Positions 35,110-42,832 of a stretch of 64,000 bases of DNA are shown here, in pieces. The notes under the pieces were generated by a model, which was not told the origin of the DNA, made no database searches, and was given only the letters and a program-made list of their open reading frames with translations. Location of the stretch: assembly GCA_963753545.1 (NCBI GenBank), contig CAVWCQ010000008.1:1364001-1428000 (forward strand), read 5' to 3'. Position 1 is the stretch's first letter; every line of letters begins with the position of its first letter. The position numbers were made by a program, and so were the translations under genes. The stretch is from CAVWCQ01 sp963753545 (GTDB taxonomy: Bacteria; Chloroflexota; Anaerolineae; Aggregatilineales; Aggregatilineaceae).

Positions 35110-35970
35110 ATGGCAAATATTCCATTGGTTACGCTCAATAACGACGTGCAAATGCCCCTTTTGGGGTTTGGCGTTTTTCAGATCAATGATCTCGAAGAAT
35201 GCGAAAGAAGCGTCTATGATGCGATACGCACAGGCTATCGTCTGATTGATACCGCCGCTGCTTATGGCAATGAAGAGGCAGTCGGCAAAGCCATCAAAAG
35301 AAGCGGTGTAGCCAGAGAGGAATTGTTTGTCACCACCAAGCTCTGGATTCAGGATGCCGGGTACGAAAGCGCCAAGCGGGCGTTTGAAAGATCGTTGCAG
35401 CGGTTACAACTGGACTACCTGGATCTGTACTTGATTCACCAGCCCTTTGGGGATGTATATGGGTCGTGGCGAGCGATGGAAGAGCTGTACGGGGAAGGCC
35501 GGATACGCGCCATCGGAGTCAGTAATTTCCATCCGGATCGAGTGATGGACTTAATCGTGCATAACAAAGTAGTTCCGGCTGTCAACCAGATCGAGACCCA
35601 TCCGTTCAATCAGCAAATCGAAACCCAAAAGTTCCTGCACGAACAGCAGGTTCAGATTGAATCGTGGGGGCCGTTTGCGGAAGGCAGAAACAACATTTTC
35701 GAAAACGAGGTGCTGCGTTCTATCGCGGGCAAGTATGGGAAAACTGTGGCGCAAATCATTCTGCGCTGGCTGACCCAACGCGGTGTGGTGGTGATTCCCA
35801 AGTCCGTTCGCAAGGAACGAATTGAGGAAAATTTCAACATATTCGATGTCCAACTCAGTCCCGAGGACATGGCGGCAATAGCAACACTGGACACAAAGAA
35901 AAGCAGCTTCTTTGACCATCGTGATCCGGCAATGGTGAAGATGTTGGGCGAGGCAAAACGGCCTACCTAA
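35110..35970 (+). CDS. Aldo/keto reductase (AKR) 1 of 4
   Basis: A 286-residue NADPH-dependent TIM-barrel reductase of the 2,5-diketo-gluconate-reductase-like branch. Catalytic residues are in GYRLIDTAAAYGNE (Asp, Tyr), TTKLWIQDAG (Lys) and DLYLIHQPFGDV (His); the cofactor end is VVVIPKSVRKERIEENFNIF. AAGGAG lies 7 bases before the ATG. It differs in type from the three following AKR genes. Complete. Confidence 0.92.
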   Translation: MANIPLVTLNNDVQMPLLGFGVFQINDLEECERSVYDAIRTGYRLIDTAAAYGNEEAVGKAIKRSGVAREELFVTTKLWIQDAGYESAKRAFERSLQRLQLDYLDLYLIHQPFGDVYGSWRAMEELYGEGRIRAIGVSNFHPDRVMDLIVHNKVVPAVNQIETHPFNQQIETQKFLHEQQVQIESWGPFAEGRNNIFENEVLRSIAGKYGKTVAQIILRWLTQRGVVVIPKSVRKERIEENFNIFDVQLSPEDMAAIATLDTKKSSFFDHRDPAMVKMLGEAKRPT

Positions 35971-36100
35971 AAAACGACAAGGATCAGGATGTATTGCTCC
36001 ATAGGTTGTCAGATTTGACCGTGAAGCTGACACTGTCGCCGGAAGTTCGGCGTAATCTGAAGGGTTGAAACCCTTAGCTCAATAAACAGGAGTTCAGAAA

Positions 36101-37070
36101 ATGCAGAAACGAAAACTTGGAAACAGCGATCTGGAAGTCTCGGCTCTTGGGCTGGGATGTATGCGAATGACCTTCGGCGATGCGCCGATTGGAACCCACC
36201 AGGAGATGATCACTTTTCTTCATGCCGCGGTTGATCGGGGCATCACCTTCTTCGATACGGCTGAAGTTTATGGTCCTTTCACCAATGAGGAACTCCTTGG
36301 CGAAGCTCTCTCACCCTTCAAGGGACGGGTCGTTATCGCGACCAAGTTTGGATTCAAACACGACCCTGAGAAGGGACCGAGTTCCTGCGGGCGGTCTGGA
36401 CAGCCGGCCAGAGCAGATCAAGCGGGTCGCCGAAGAATCGCTCAAGCGGCTCAAAGTCGAGGCCATCGATCTGTTTTATCAACACCGGGTCGACCCGAAT
36501 GTGCCCATTGAAGATGTAGCAGGCGCGGTCAAGGATTTGATACAGGCAGGCAAAGTGAAGCACTTCGGTCTTTCTGAAGCAAATGCCGAGACCATCCGCC
36601 GTGCCCACGCCGTCCAGCCGATCACAGCAGTCCAGAGTGAATATTCAATATGGTGGAGCATCGTTGAAGATGCCGTTCTGCCAACTTGCGAAGAACTCGG
36701 TATCGGTTTTGTACCCTACAGTCCCCTGGGCCGGGGTTACCTGACTGGCAAGATTGACGAGAACACGACCTTCGCCGATAACGATATCCGCAGCCGCAAT
36801 CCCCGCTTCACACCAGAGGCTATCAAATCAAATCGGGTCGTGGTTGAACTGCTTGAGCGGATCGCAGCACAAAAGGAAGCCACCCCTGCGCAGATTGCAC
36901 TGGCATGGCTGCTGGCGCAAAAACCCTGGATCGTGCCCATTCCAGGCTCGCGCAAGCTCGAACGTCTGGAGGAGAACATCGGGGCGGTTGCCATCGAATT
37001 GACGTCAGATGATCTCAGTGAAATCAAAAACGCCATGTCACAGCTCACGGTGGTCGGCGACCGGTATTAG
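36101..37070 (+). pseudogene. Aldo/keto reductase 2 of 4, one frameshift
   Basis: Starts MQKRKLGNSDLEVSALGLGC with the AKR catalytic Asp/Tyr in FFDTAEVYGPFTNEE and the Lys in VIATKFGFKHD. Near 36385 one base is off; the frame then continues GGLDSRPEQIKRVAEESLKR, DLFYQHRVDPNVPIEDVAG (catalytic His) and the C-terminal PWIVPIPGSRKLERLEENIG. The gene is a close duplicate of the fourth AKR gene at 38147, which is unbroken. AGGAG lies 8 bases before the ATG. Confidence 0.85.
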
Positions 37071-37146
37071 GGCGAAAACGCATCGGCGGAAATGAGCACG
37101 CCCTGCGATGGACGGTTTGAACCTTGGTGATGGAAGGAAAGATCAC

Positions 37147-38131
37147 ATGGAATACGCGAAACTAGGAAATACCGGCGTAGATGTATCACGGATTTGTCTT
37201 GGCTGTATGAGTTTTGGCGCTGCGGAGGGATGGGTTCACAATCAATGGGCGCTAAACGAGGAAAACAGCCGGGCGATCATCAAGAGAGCGCTTGATCTGG
37301 GCATCAATTTTTTTGATACGGCCAATGTGTATTCAAAGGGGACAAGTGAGGAAATTCTCGGTCGGGCATTAAAGGATTTTGCAGACCGCGATAAGGTGGT
37401 TATCGCAACGAAGGTGCGCGGAAAAATGCATGAAGGTCCTAACGGCGAGGGGCTTTCCCGAAAAGCTATCCTGAGTGAAATCGATAACAGCCTCAAGCGC
37501 CTTAACACCGATTATGTGGACCTCTACATTATCCACCGGTGGGATTACAACACCCCGATAGAAGAAACCATGGCGGCTTTGCATGATGTTGTGAAATCCG
37601 GTAAGGCAAGATATATCGGTGCTTCGGCCATGTATGCATGGCAGTTCCAGAAGGCGCTTCATGTGGCCGAAAAGTACGGCTGGACCCGGTTTGTGTCGAT
37701 GCAGAATCACTACAACCTCATCTACCGTGAAGAGGAAAGGGAGATGCTGCCGCTTTGTCGGGCAGAAAAAATTGCAGCGACTCCCTATAGTCCGCTTGCG
37801 TCAGGGCGATTGGCGCGGGATGAGTCAGAAACAACAGCCCGTTTAGAAACCGACCCGATTGCGAAGAGTCAAATACGATGCCACCGCAGATGCAGATAAA
37901 CTGGTCGTTGAGCGACTTGCCGAAATTGCAGAAAAACACGGTGCGCCTCGTGCTCAGGTAGCACTGGCCTGGCTCTTACATAAAGAACCCGTCGTAGCGC
38001 CTGTGATCGGTGCAACAAAAATCGCTCAGCTTGAAAGTACGGTCGAATCCGTGTCGATCAAGTTAACGCCTGAAGATATTTCGTTCATGGAAGAACCCTA
38101 TATACCCCACCAGATCGTTGGTCATAACTGA
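37147..38131 (+). pseudogene. Aldo/keto reductase 3 of 4, one frameshift
   Basis: Begins MEYAKLGNTGVDVSRICLGC (AKR of the YajO/ MgdA-like type). FFDTANVYSKGTSEEILGR carries the catalytic Asp/Tyr, VVIATKVRGKMH the Lys and DLYIIHRWDYNTPIEET the His. Near 37868 a one-base shift follows DPIAKS, and the rest (KYDATADADKLVVERLAEIA... VVAPVIGATKIAQLES) lies in the next frame. GGAAGGA precedes the ATG at a proper distance. It sits between the two duplicated AKR genes. Confidence 0.85.
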
Positions 38132-38146
38132 TCGAGGATTTTGAAC

Positions 38147-39142
38147 ATGCAGAAACGTAAACTTGGAAACAGCAATCTGGAAGTCTCGGCGCTCGGCCTC
38201 GGCTGCATGCGAATGAGCCATGATGAAAGCCCGATTCCCGACAGGCAGGAGATGATCGCTTTTCTTCACGCGGCGGTTGAGCGTGGCATCACCTTCTTCG
38301 ATACGGCTGAAGTCTATGGGCCATTCATCAACGAAGAACTTGTGGGTGAAGCGCTTTCTCCTTTTCGCGGGCAAGTGGTGATCGCCACCAAGTTCGGCTT
38401 CAATCTTGACCTTACCACGGGAGCGAATCTGGGCGGCTTGAACAGCCGACCGGAGCATATCAGGCAGGTCGCTGAAGACTCGCTCAGGCGGCTCAGGATC
38501 GATGCGATTGATCTGTTTTATCAACACCGGGTTGACCCGGACGTGCCCATCGAAGACGTGGCGGGAGCAGTCAAGGAATTGATTCAGGCGGGCAAGGTGA
38601 AGCACTTCGGCCTTTCCGAGGCAAGCGCAGGGACGATCCGTCGCGCCCACGCCGTCCAGCCGGTTGCTGCCGTCCAGAGTGAATACTCGCTGTGGTGGAG
38701 AGAGGTTGAAGCGGAAGTGCTGCCTGCATGCGAGGAACTTGGGATCGGCTTCGTGCCATTCAGCCCTCTGGGCAGGGGCTATCTCACGGGAAAAATTGAC
38801 GAAAATGCGACCTTCGCCGATGTTGATATCCGCAGCCGCCTCCCTCGCTATACGCCGGAGGCGCTGAAAGCAAACCGGGCGGTCATTGATCTGCTTACCC
38901 GGATCGGAGAGCAAAAAGGGGCGACACCCGCGCAGATCGCGCTTGCCTGGCTGCTCGCTCAGAAGCCGTGGATTGTGCCGATACCGGGCAGCCGGAAGCT
39001 TGAGCGCCTGGATGAGAACATCGGCGCAGTTGCCATCGAACTCACACCGGACGATCTGCGGGAAATCGAAAGCGCCCTCTCGACGATCACGATCCAAGGG
39101 GATCGGTACCCAACAGATCTGAATAAGCTGACCAATCGCTGA
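38147..39142 (+). CDS. Aldo/keto reductase 4 of 4
   Basis: A complete 331-residue AKR, MQKRKLGNSNLEVSALGLGC, near-identical in layout to the broken gene at 36101. Catalytic residues: Asp/Tyr in FFDTAEVYGPFINEE, Lys in VIATKFGFNLD, His in LFYQHRVDPDVPIED. Cofactor motif PWIVPIPGSRKLERLDENIG. GAGG lies 9 bases before ATG 38147. The extra copy may compensate for the broken one. Likely reduces aldehydes or quinones; substrate not shown. Confidence 0.92.
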   Translation: MQKRKLGNSNLEVSALGLGCMRMSHDESPIPDRQEMIAFLHAAVERGITFFDTAEVYGPFINEELVGEALSPFRGQVVIATKFGFNLDLTTGANLGGLNSRPEHIRQVAEDSLRRLRIDAIDLFYQHRVDPDVPIEDVAGAVKELIQAGKVKHFGLSEASAGTIRRAHAVQPVAAVQSEYSLWWREVEAEVLPACEELGIGFVPFSPLGRGYLTGKIDENATFADVDIRSRLPRYTPEALKANRAVIDLLTRIGEQKGATPAQIALAWLLAQKPWIVPIPGSRKLERLDENIGAVAIELTPDDLREIESALSTITIQGDRYPTDLNKLTNR

Positions 39143-39197
39143 GCAAGGCAGTTCAGAAAAAGGACATCGAAGGACATATCATGCAGGAGACGCACCC

Positions 39198-39590
39198 ATG
39201 ACAACATGGACGAGTGACGAACTCGACAGGATCGGAACAGCCGAAGAACTAGAGATCGCGTCTCTCCGGCGCGAGGGCACATTGCGGAAGCCAAGGACAA
39301 TTTGGGTCGTCCGCCTCGGCGACGATCTGTACGTTCGATCCGTTTACGGGCGCGGTTCCGACTGGTTCCGTGGTGTTCAGACTCGCCACGAAGGCCACAT
39401 CCAGGCGGGCGGTGTAAACAAAGATGTCACCTTCGTGGAGGTAGACGCCAACCAGGACATCAATGACCAGATTGATGCCGCATATCGCACCAAGTACCGC
39501 CGCTACGCCGCAAGTATCATCAGCAGTATCATCAGCCCGGAGGCACGATCCGCAACAATCAAACTCGAGCCGCGCTCAACAAGCGCTTAG
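39198..39590 (+). CDS. DUF2255-family protein
   Basis: About 130 residues. WTSDELDRIGTAEELEIASL at the start, TIWVVRLGDDLYVRSVYGRG in the middle and GRGSDWFRGVQTRHEGHI are the hallmarks of DUF2255, small proteins often found in AraC/SDR/AKR operons. Function is unknown; the split-barrel-like pattern hints at a flavin- or F420-binding fold, but no cofactor motif is certain. Last intact gene of the redox operon. Confidence 0.8.
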   Translation: MTTWTSDELDRIGTAEELEIASLRREGTLRKPRTIWVVRLGDDLYVRSVYGRGSDWFRGVQTRHEGHIQAGGVNKDVTFVEVDANQDINDQIDAAYRTKYRRYAASIISSIISPEARSATIKLEPRSTSA

Positions 39591-39608
39591 TTCTTGAGGT
39601 CCTATACC

Positions 39609-39651
39609 ACTGGAGAAACGCGAGGAAGCGAAAAGCTCACGTTTCTCCAGT
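39609..39651. repeat. Perfect 12-bp inverted repeat
   Basis: ACTGGAGAAACG and CGTTTCTCCAGT enclose 19 bases. It lies between the DUF2255 gene and the TMEM175 remnant and could be a terminator stem without T run or an operator. Confidence 0.55.
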
Positions 39652-39674
39652 TGCATGAGGGAAAAGTCGCCCCG

Positions 39675-39797
39675 ATGTCAAAGGATCGAGTTGAAACGTT
39701 CAGCGATGGGGTTTTTGCAGTCGTATCCCTGGCCTGTTTTCTTGTCGTTCCGCTGCTGTATTTTGTGCCCAATCTGATCGAAGGTCGCAATAAGTAG
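39675..39797 (+). pseudogene. TMEM175/DUF1211-like gene remnant (internal deletion)
   Basis: Only 40 codons: MSKDRVETFSDGVFAVVSLA opens like TMEM175-type potassium channels (RxxxFSDGVFA is their hallmark), but then runs directly into ACFLVVPLLYFVPNLIEG, which looks like a final membrane helix and end. The usual 170-200 residues between are missing, so this is most likely an in-frame deletion scar. The region 39798-40095 after it holds a 9-bp perfect hairpin (39947-39971) and no trusted gene. Confidence 0.5.
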
Positions 39798-40095
39798 TGT
39801 CGGGGACCCAAAGAGGCGGATTACCATTCACCCCCCTCTGCGCACAATCTCGCAAAAACCTCGCCTTAGATCGTCGCCAACTGTGAGGGAACTGGTCGAG
39901 GCGTACATGCTGCGGCGCAAGACGTTTGTGGACCGTAAAGTAAACTCCCAGTCTTTAGAATCAAGACTGGGTTCAAATACTAACACATTTTAGGAGCAGT
40001 TGCGCTGTCTGACTCAGGATCCTATACTATTATTCACGGCAAAAATTTCACAGCTACCCTCTTGATCTTACCCACACTGACCAGGGCATAAACCC

Positions 40096-41142
40096 ATGAA
40101 ATATCATGTATTTCTGAGCTACAGCCGAAAAGACACCACACTTGTGGAACGAATTAATCAAGATTTACAGGCCGAGGGTTTAAACGTATGGATTGATCAA
40201 ACTGGTATCCGAGTAGGAGAACCATCCTGGAAACTGGCGATTCAAAGAGCTATTGACAACGCTAATTGCATGGTGGTGATTTTTTCGCCAGAAGCTAAGG
40301 AATCACATTGGGTTGGTCAAGAAATGAGCTATGCTGAATTACACAAGAAAAAAATATTTGCTGTCCTGGTACGAGGTGAAGAAACGACCGCAGTGCCGTT
40401 TGGATATGGTGATGTACAGCGCATTGATATGCGGGACGCAGCTAACTATGGAACGGCATTGGAACAGCTAAAAAATACCATATGCGAGCATATCGGCATT
40501 GATCTCAAAGTGCTTCAGCAGGAAAAAGAACGCTTAACAGCCGAACTAGCGGAAAAGCGTCGAATTGAAGAGGAAGAACGGGAAAAGAAAGCGAAAGAGG
40601 AAGCTGAACGTTGGGCTACAGAGCAAGCCCAACGTCTAGCTGAAGAGGAAGCACGACGCAGGGCTGAAGAACAATCCCGCGCACCTGCTGTAAGTACATT
40701 CCGATCCCCCGCCACTGCCGCTCCACGCTCACAAGGGCAGCCCTTTCATCAAATTGGAGCGATTGCAAATCCCGGTGCGAGAGCCATCTCCTGGATGATC
40801 GATAACATTCTTATCATTATTGGCGCATTCATCTTGAATCCTTTCTTTGGTGAGATAAAATCTAGCCTTACAGGTGTCATCGTATTAGCCATACTAGGCG
40901 GGTATTTTTTGTTCTTCTGGAGCCAGAGAAATGGGCAAACGCCCGGTAAAATGGTTACTGGGACTCGCATTGTCAGGTTAGATGGTCAACCAATGGATTT
41001 GGGCACGGCTGTTGTACGCTTTATAGGCTATTTAGGTGGTTCTTCGGTACTTGGGTTAGGCTTCATATGGGTGTTGATCGACAAACGGCACCGGGCCTGG
41101 CACGATCTTGTAGCAGGGACAATTGTGGTTAAGGCGAAATAA
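40096..41142 (+). CDS. TIR domain - coiled coil - RDD membrane protein
   Basis: A 348-residue protein. Residues 1-135 are a TIR domain: HVFLSYSRKDTTLVERI at the start, AIDNANCMVVIFSPEAKES, and HWVGQEM with the candidate catalytic Glu at residue 76, as in NAD-cleaving bacterial TIRs. Residues 138-195 are a highly charged coiled coil (EKERLTAELAEKRRIEEEER). After a flexible Ser/Pro linker, residues 222-348 form an RDD domain with three membrane helices: NPGARAISWMIDNILIIIGA, GQTPGKMVTGTRIVRLDGQP and DKRHRAWHDLVAGTIVV. The gene is AT-richer than its neighbours, suggesting transfer. It may be a membrane-tethered immune or signalling NADase; activity not shown. Confidence 0.82.
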   Translation: MKYHVFLSYSRKDTTLVERINQDLQAEGLNVWIDQTGIRVGEPSWKLAIQRAIDNANCMVVIFSPEAKESHWVGQEMSYAELHKKKIFAVLVRGEETTAVPFGYGDVQRIDMRDAANYGTALEQLKNTICEHIGIDLKVLQQEKERLTAELAEKRRIEEEEREKKAKEEAERWATEQAQRLAEEEARRRAEEQSRAPAVSTFRSPATAAPRSQGQPFHQIGAIANPGARAISWMIDNILIIIGAFILNPFFGEIKSSLTGVIVLAILGGYFLFFWSQRNGQTPGKMVTGTRIVRLDGQPMDLGTAVVRFIGYLGGSSVLGLGFIWVLIDKRHRAWHDLVAGTIVVKAK

Positions 41143-41166
41143 TAGGGCAGGATCAAACCTGCCCTA
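41143..41166. terminator. Hairpin between convergent TIR and small gene
   Basis: TAGGGCAGG-ATCAAA-CCTGCCCTA is a perfect 9-bp stem right at the TIR stop; it can serve both strands. Confidence 0.6.
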
Positions 41167-41199
41167 TACGCGTAATCACTCAAAAAATCGCCTGCCAGT

Positions 41200-41466
41200 T
41201 TACGCCGCTGCCGTGACGACCTGCACCTTAACGCCAAACTGTTCGAGGAAATTCGACAGCACCGACCACGACAGCGGGAAACCGGGCGTATCTCCTGCGC
41301 CCAAATAGGTCAGCACATCGAGGATCGCTGCCTCGTTGGGAACATTGACATCGCTTTCCGTGAGATTCACCCAGGCATCTTCTGCCCAGTGGATCAGTTC
41401 CGCCTCGGTGATCTGGTGATTTAGGTGCGCCAGGATTTTTTCGACCACTACATCCTGCGTAATCAT
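41200..41466 (-). CDS. Small hypothetical protein in the thioredoxin-reductase operon
   Basis: An 88-residue acidic protein, MITQDVVVEKILAHLNHQIT, with no cysteine and no membrane helix. It starts 2 bases after the stop of the reductase gene, so translation is coupled. Helical pattern; family not recognised. A partner or substrate-binding role for the reductase would be inference. Confidence 0.6.
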   Translation of the reverse strand: MITQDVVVEKILAHLNHQITEAELIHWAEDAWVNLTESDVNVPNEAAILDVLTYLGAGDTPGFPLSWSVLSNFLEQFGVKVQVVTAAA

Positions 41467-41468
41467 GC

Positions 41469-42677
41469 CTAAATCTTCTCCAACTGGGCGAGATACTGGC
41501 GGATCATCAGGGCGGCGGTAGCGCCTTCCCCCGCAGCGGCGGCGGCCTGTTTCACACTGCCGGAGCGCACATCCCCGGCGGCGAAGACACCCTTCATACT
41601 CGTTTCCAGGTAGTTCATCGTCACGATAAAGCCGCGCTCGTCGGTCACAATGCGATCCTTAAAGGGCTGGCTGTTGGGAACCATCCCGGTGAGGATAAAA
41701 ACGCCATCCGGGTGATCGCTCCGCTCCTGCCCGGTGGCGCGATCCAGAATGCGAATCCCGGCCAATTTGCGATTTTGTCCGACGACAAATTCGAGTACCT
41801 GCTGGTTAGTCATCACCGAGATATTCGGCGTTTCCTGGATCTTGTGCTGCAAAATCGCGCTGGCGTGAACCTTGGCATCATATTCGAGGATGGTCACGTG
41901 TTCGGCAAACTGGGCGATATGCATCAACTCCTGGAAGCCGCTGTTGCCGCCGCCGATCACATACACCTGTTTGCCCTGGTAAAACGGCGCGTCACAGGTG
42001 GCGCAAAAATGGATGCTGATCCCGATCAGGCGCGATTCACCGAGAACGCCCAGCCGCCGGTAGGTGCTGCCCGTCGCCAGCAGAACCGATCCGCCGCAGT
42101 ATTCGTGGCCGTCAGCCGTGCGCACGATGCGGTATGTGCCGTCGTCGTCCAGCCCGATCACATCCTGCGCCTGCAAAATCTCCACGCCGAACCGTTCTGC
42201 CTGGTTGCGCAGCCGTTCCGCCAGTTCCGCCCCGTCGATCCCGTCGTCGAAGCCGGGGAAATTGTCCATCATGCGCGTCATGCCAACCTGCCCGCCAACC
42301 CCGCCCTTCTCGATGATCAGGGTAGACAACCCTTCCCGGCTGGTATAAATGCCTGCGGTCAGCCCGGCAGGACCGCTCCCCACGATGATTACGTCATAAA
42401 ATTTCTGGCGGGCTTCCATGTGCAGGCCGAGTTTTTCGGCTAGCTGCGCATTCGACGGCTCGACCAAAATCGCGCCGTCGGGGAAAATGATCGTCGGAAT
42501 GCTGCGCATCCCGTTGTTGATCCGCTCCACTTCACTGATCTGTTCCGGGTACTGGTCCAGATCAACATAATCATAATGAATGCGCTGTTCGCCAAAAAAG
42601 GCTTTAGCCCGGCGGCAGTCCCCACACCAGCTCGCGCCGTACATGCGGATAGGTTTTCCATTCGCTGAGTCAGTCAT
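41469..42677 (-). CDS. trxB: Glutaredoxin - thioredoxin reductase fusion
   Basis: A 402-residue flavoprotein. Residues 8-88 are a glutaredoxin-like domain (MYGASWCGDCRRAKAFF, Cys18 and Cys21; RSIPTIIFPDG carries the cis-Pro). Residues 92-402 are an FAD/NADPH thioredoxin reductase: VIIVGSGPAGLTAGIY for FAD, HFCATCDAP redox pair (Cys225, Cys228), YVIGGGNSGFQEL for NADPH and GVFAAGDVRSG at the end. Such fusions can pass electrons from NADPH to a disulfide substrate in one chain. GAGGA precedes the ATG. It leads a two-gene operon with the 88-residue protein. Confidence 0.92.
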   Translation of the reverse strand: MTDSANGKPIRMYGASWCGDCRRAKAFFGEQRIHYDYVDLDQYPEQISEVERINNGMRSIPTIIFPDGAILVEPSNAQLAEKLGLHMEARQKFYDVIIVGSGPAGLTAGIYTSREGLSTLIIEKGGVGGQVGMTRMMDNFPGFDDGIDGAELAERLRNQAERFGVEILQAQDVIGLDDDGTYRIVRTADGHEYCGGSVLLATGSTYRRLGVLGESRLIGISIHFCATCDAPFYQGKQVYVIGGGNSGFQELMHIAQFAEHVTILEYDAKVHASAILQHKIQETPNISVMTNQQVLEFVVGQNRKLAGIRILDRATGQERSDHPDGVFILTGMVPNSQPFKDRIVTDERGFIVTMNYLETSMKGVFAAGDVRSGSVKQAAAAAGEGATAALMIRQYLAQLEKI

Positions 42678-42748
42678 TGGTCATCCTCGGAAGATTAAGA
42701 TTGACGCGCCTGAAAATATTTTACCACCAAAGTATCATGGCATAAATA

Positions 42749-42771
42749 GGGCCGGGATCTTCTCCCAGCCC
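42749..42771 (-). terminator. Hairpin downstream of glgP
   Basis: GGGCCGGGA and TCCCAGCCC pair in a 9-bp stem with one mismatch, 60 bases past the phosphorylase stop on the minus strand. Confidence 0.45.
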
Positions 42772-42832
42772 TTCGAACCTGATAGCATTCTGCTCCCCTT
42801 ACCAGCGAGACTGGAAAGGGGAGGGGGTGAGG

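Noticed and set aside
39947..39990. tRNA-like arm: 9-bp stem with 7-base loop followed by GTTCAAATAC
   Set aside because: The stem resembles an anticodon arm and GTTCAAATAC a T loop, but there is no acceptor stem, D arm or T stem, so it is listed only as a hairpin.
39840..39995. Plus-strand frame RELVEAYMLRRKTFVDRKVNS
   Set aside because: About 50 codons without clear start or ribosome site; overlaps a perfect hairpin. Possible remnant only.
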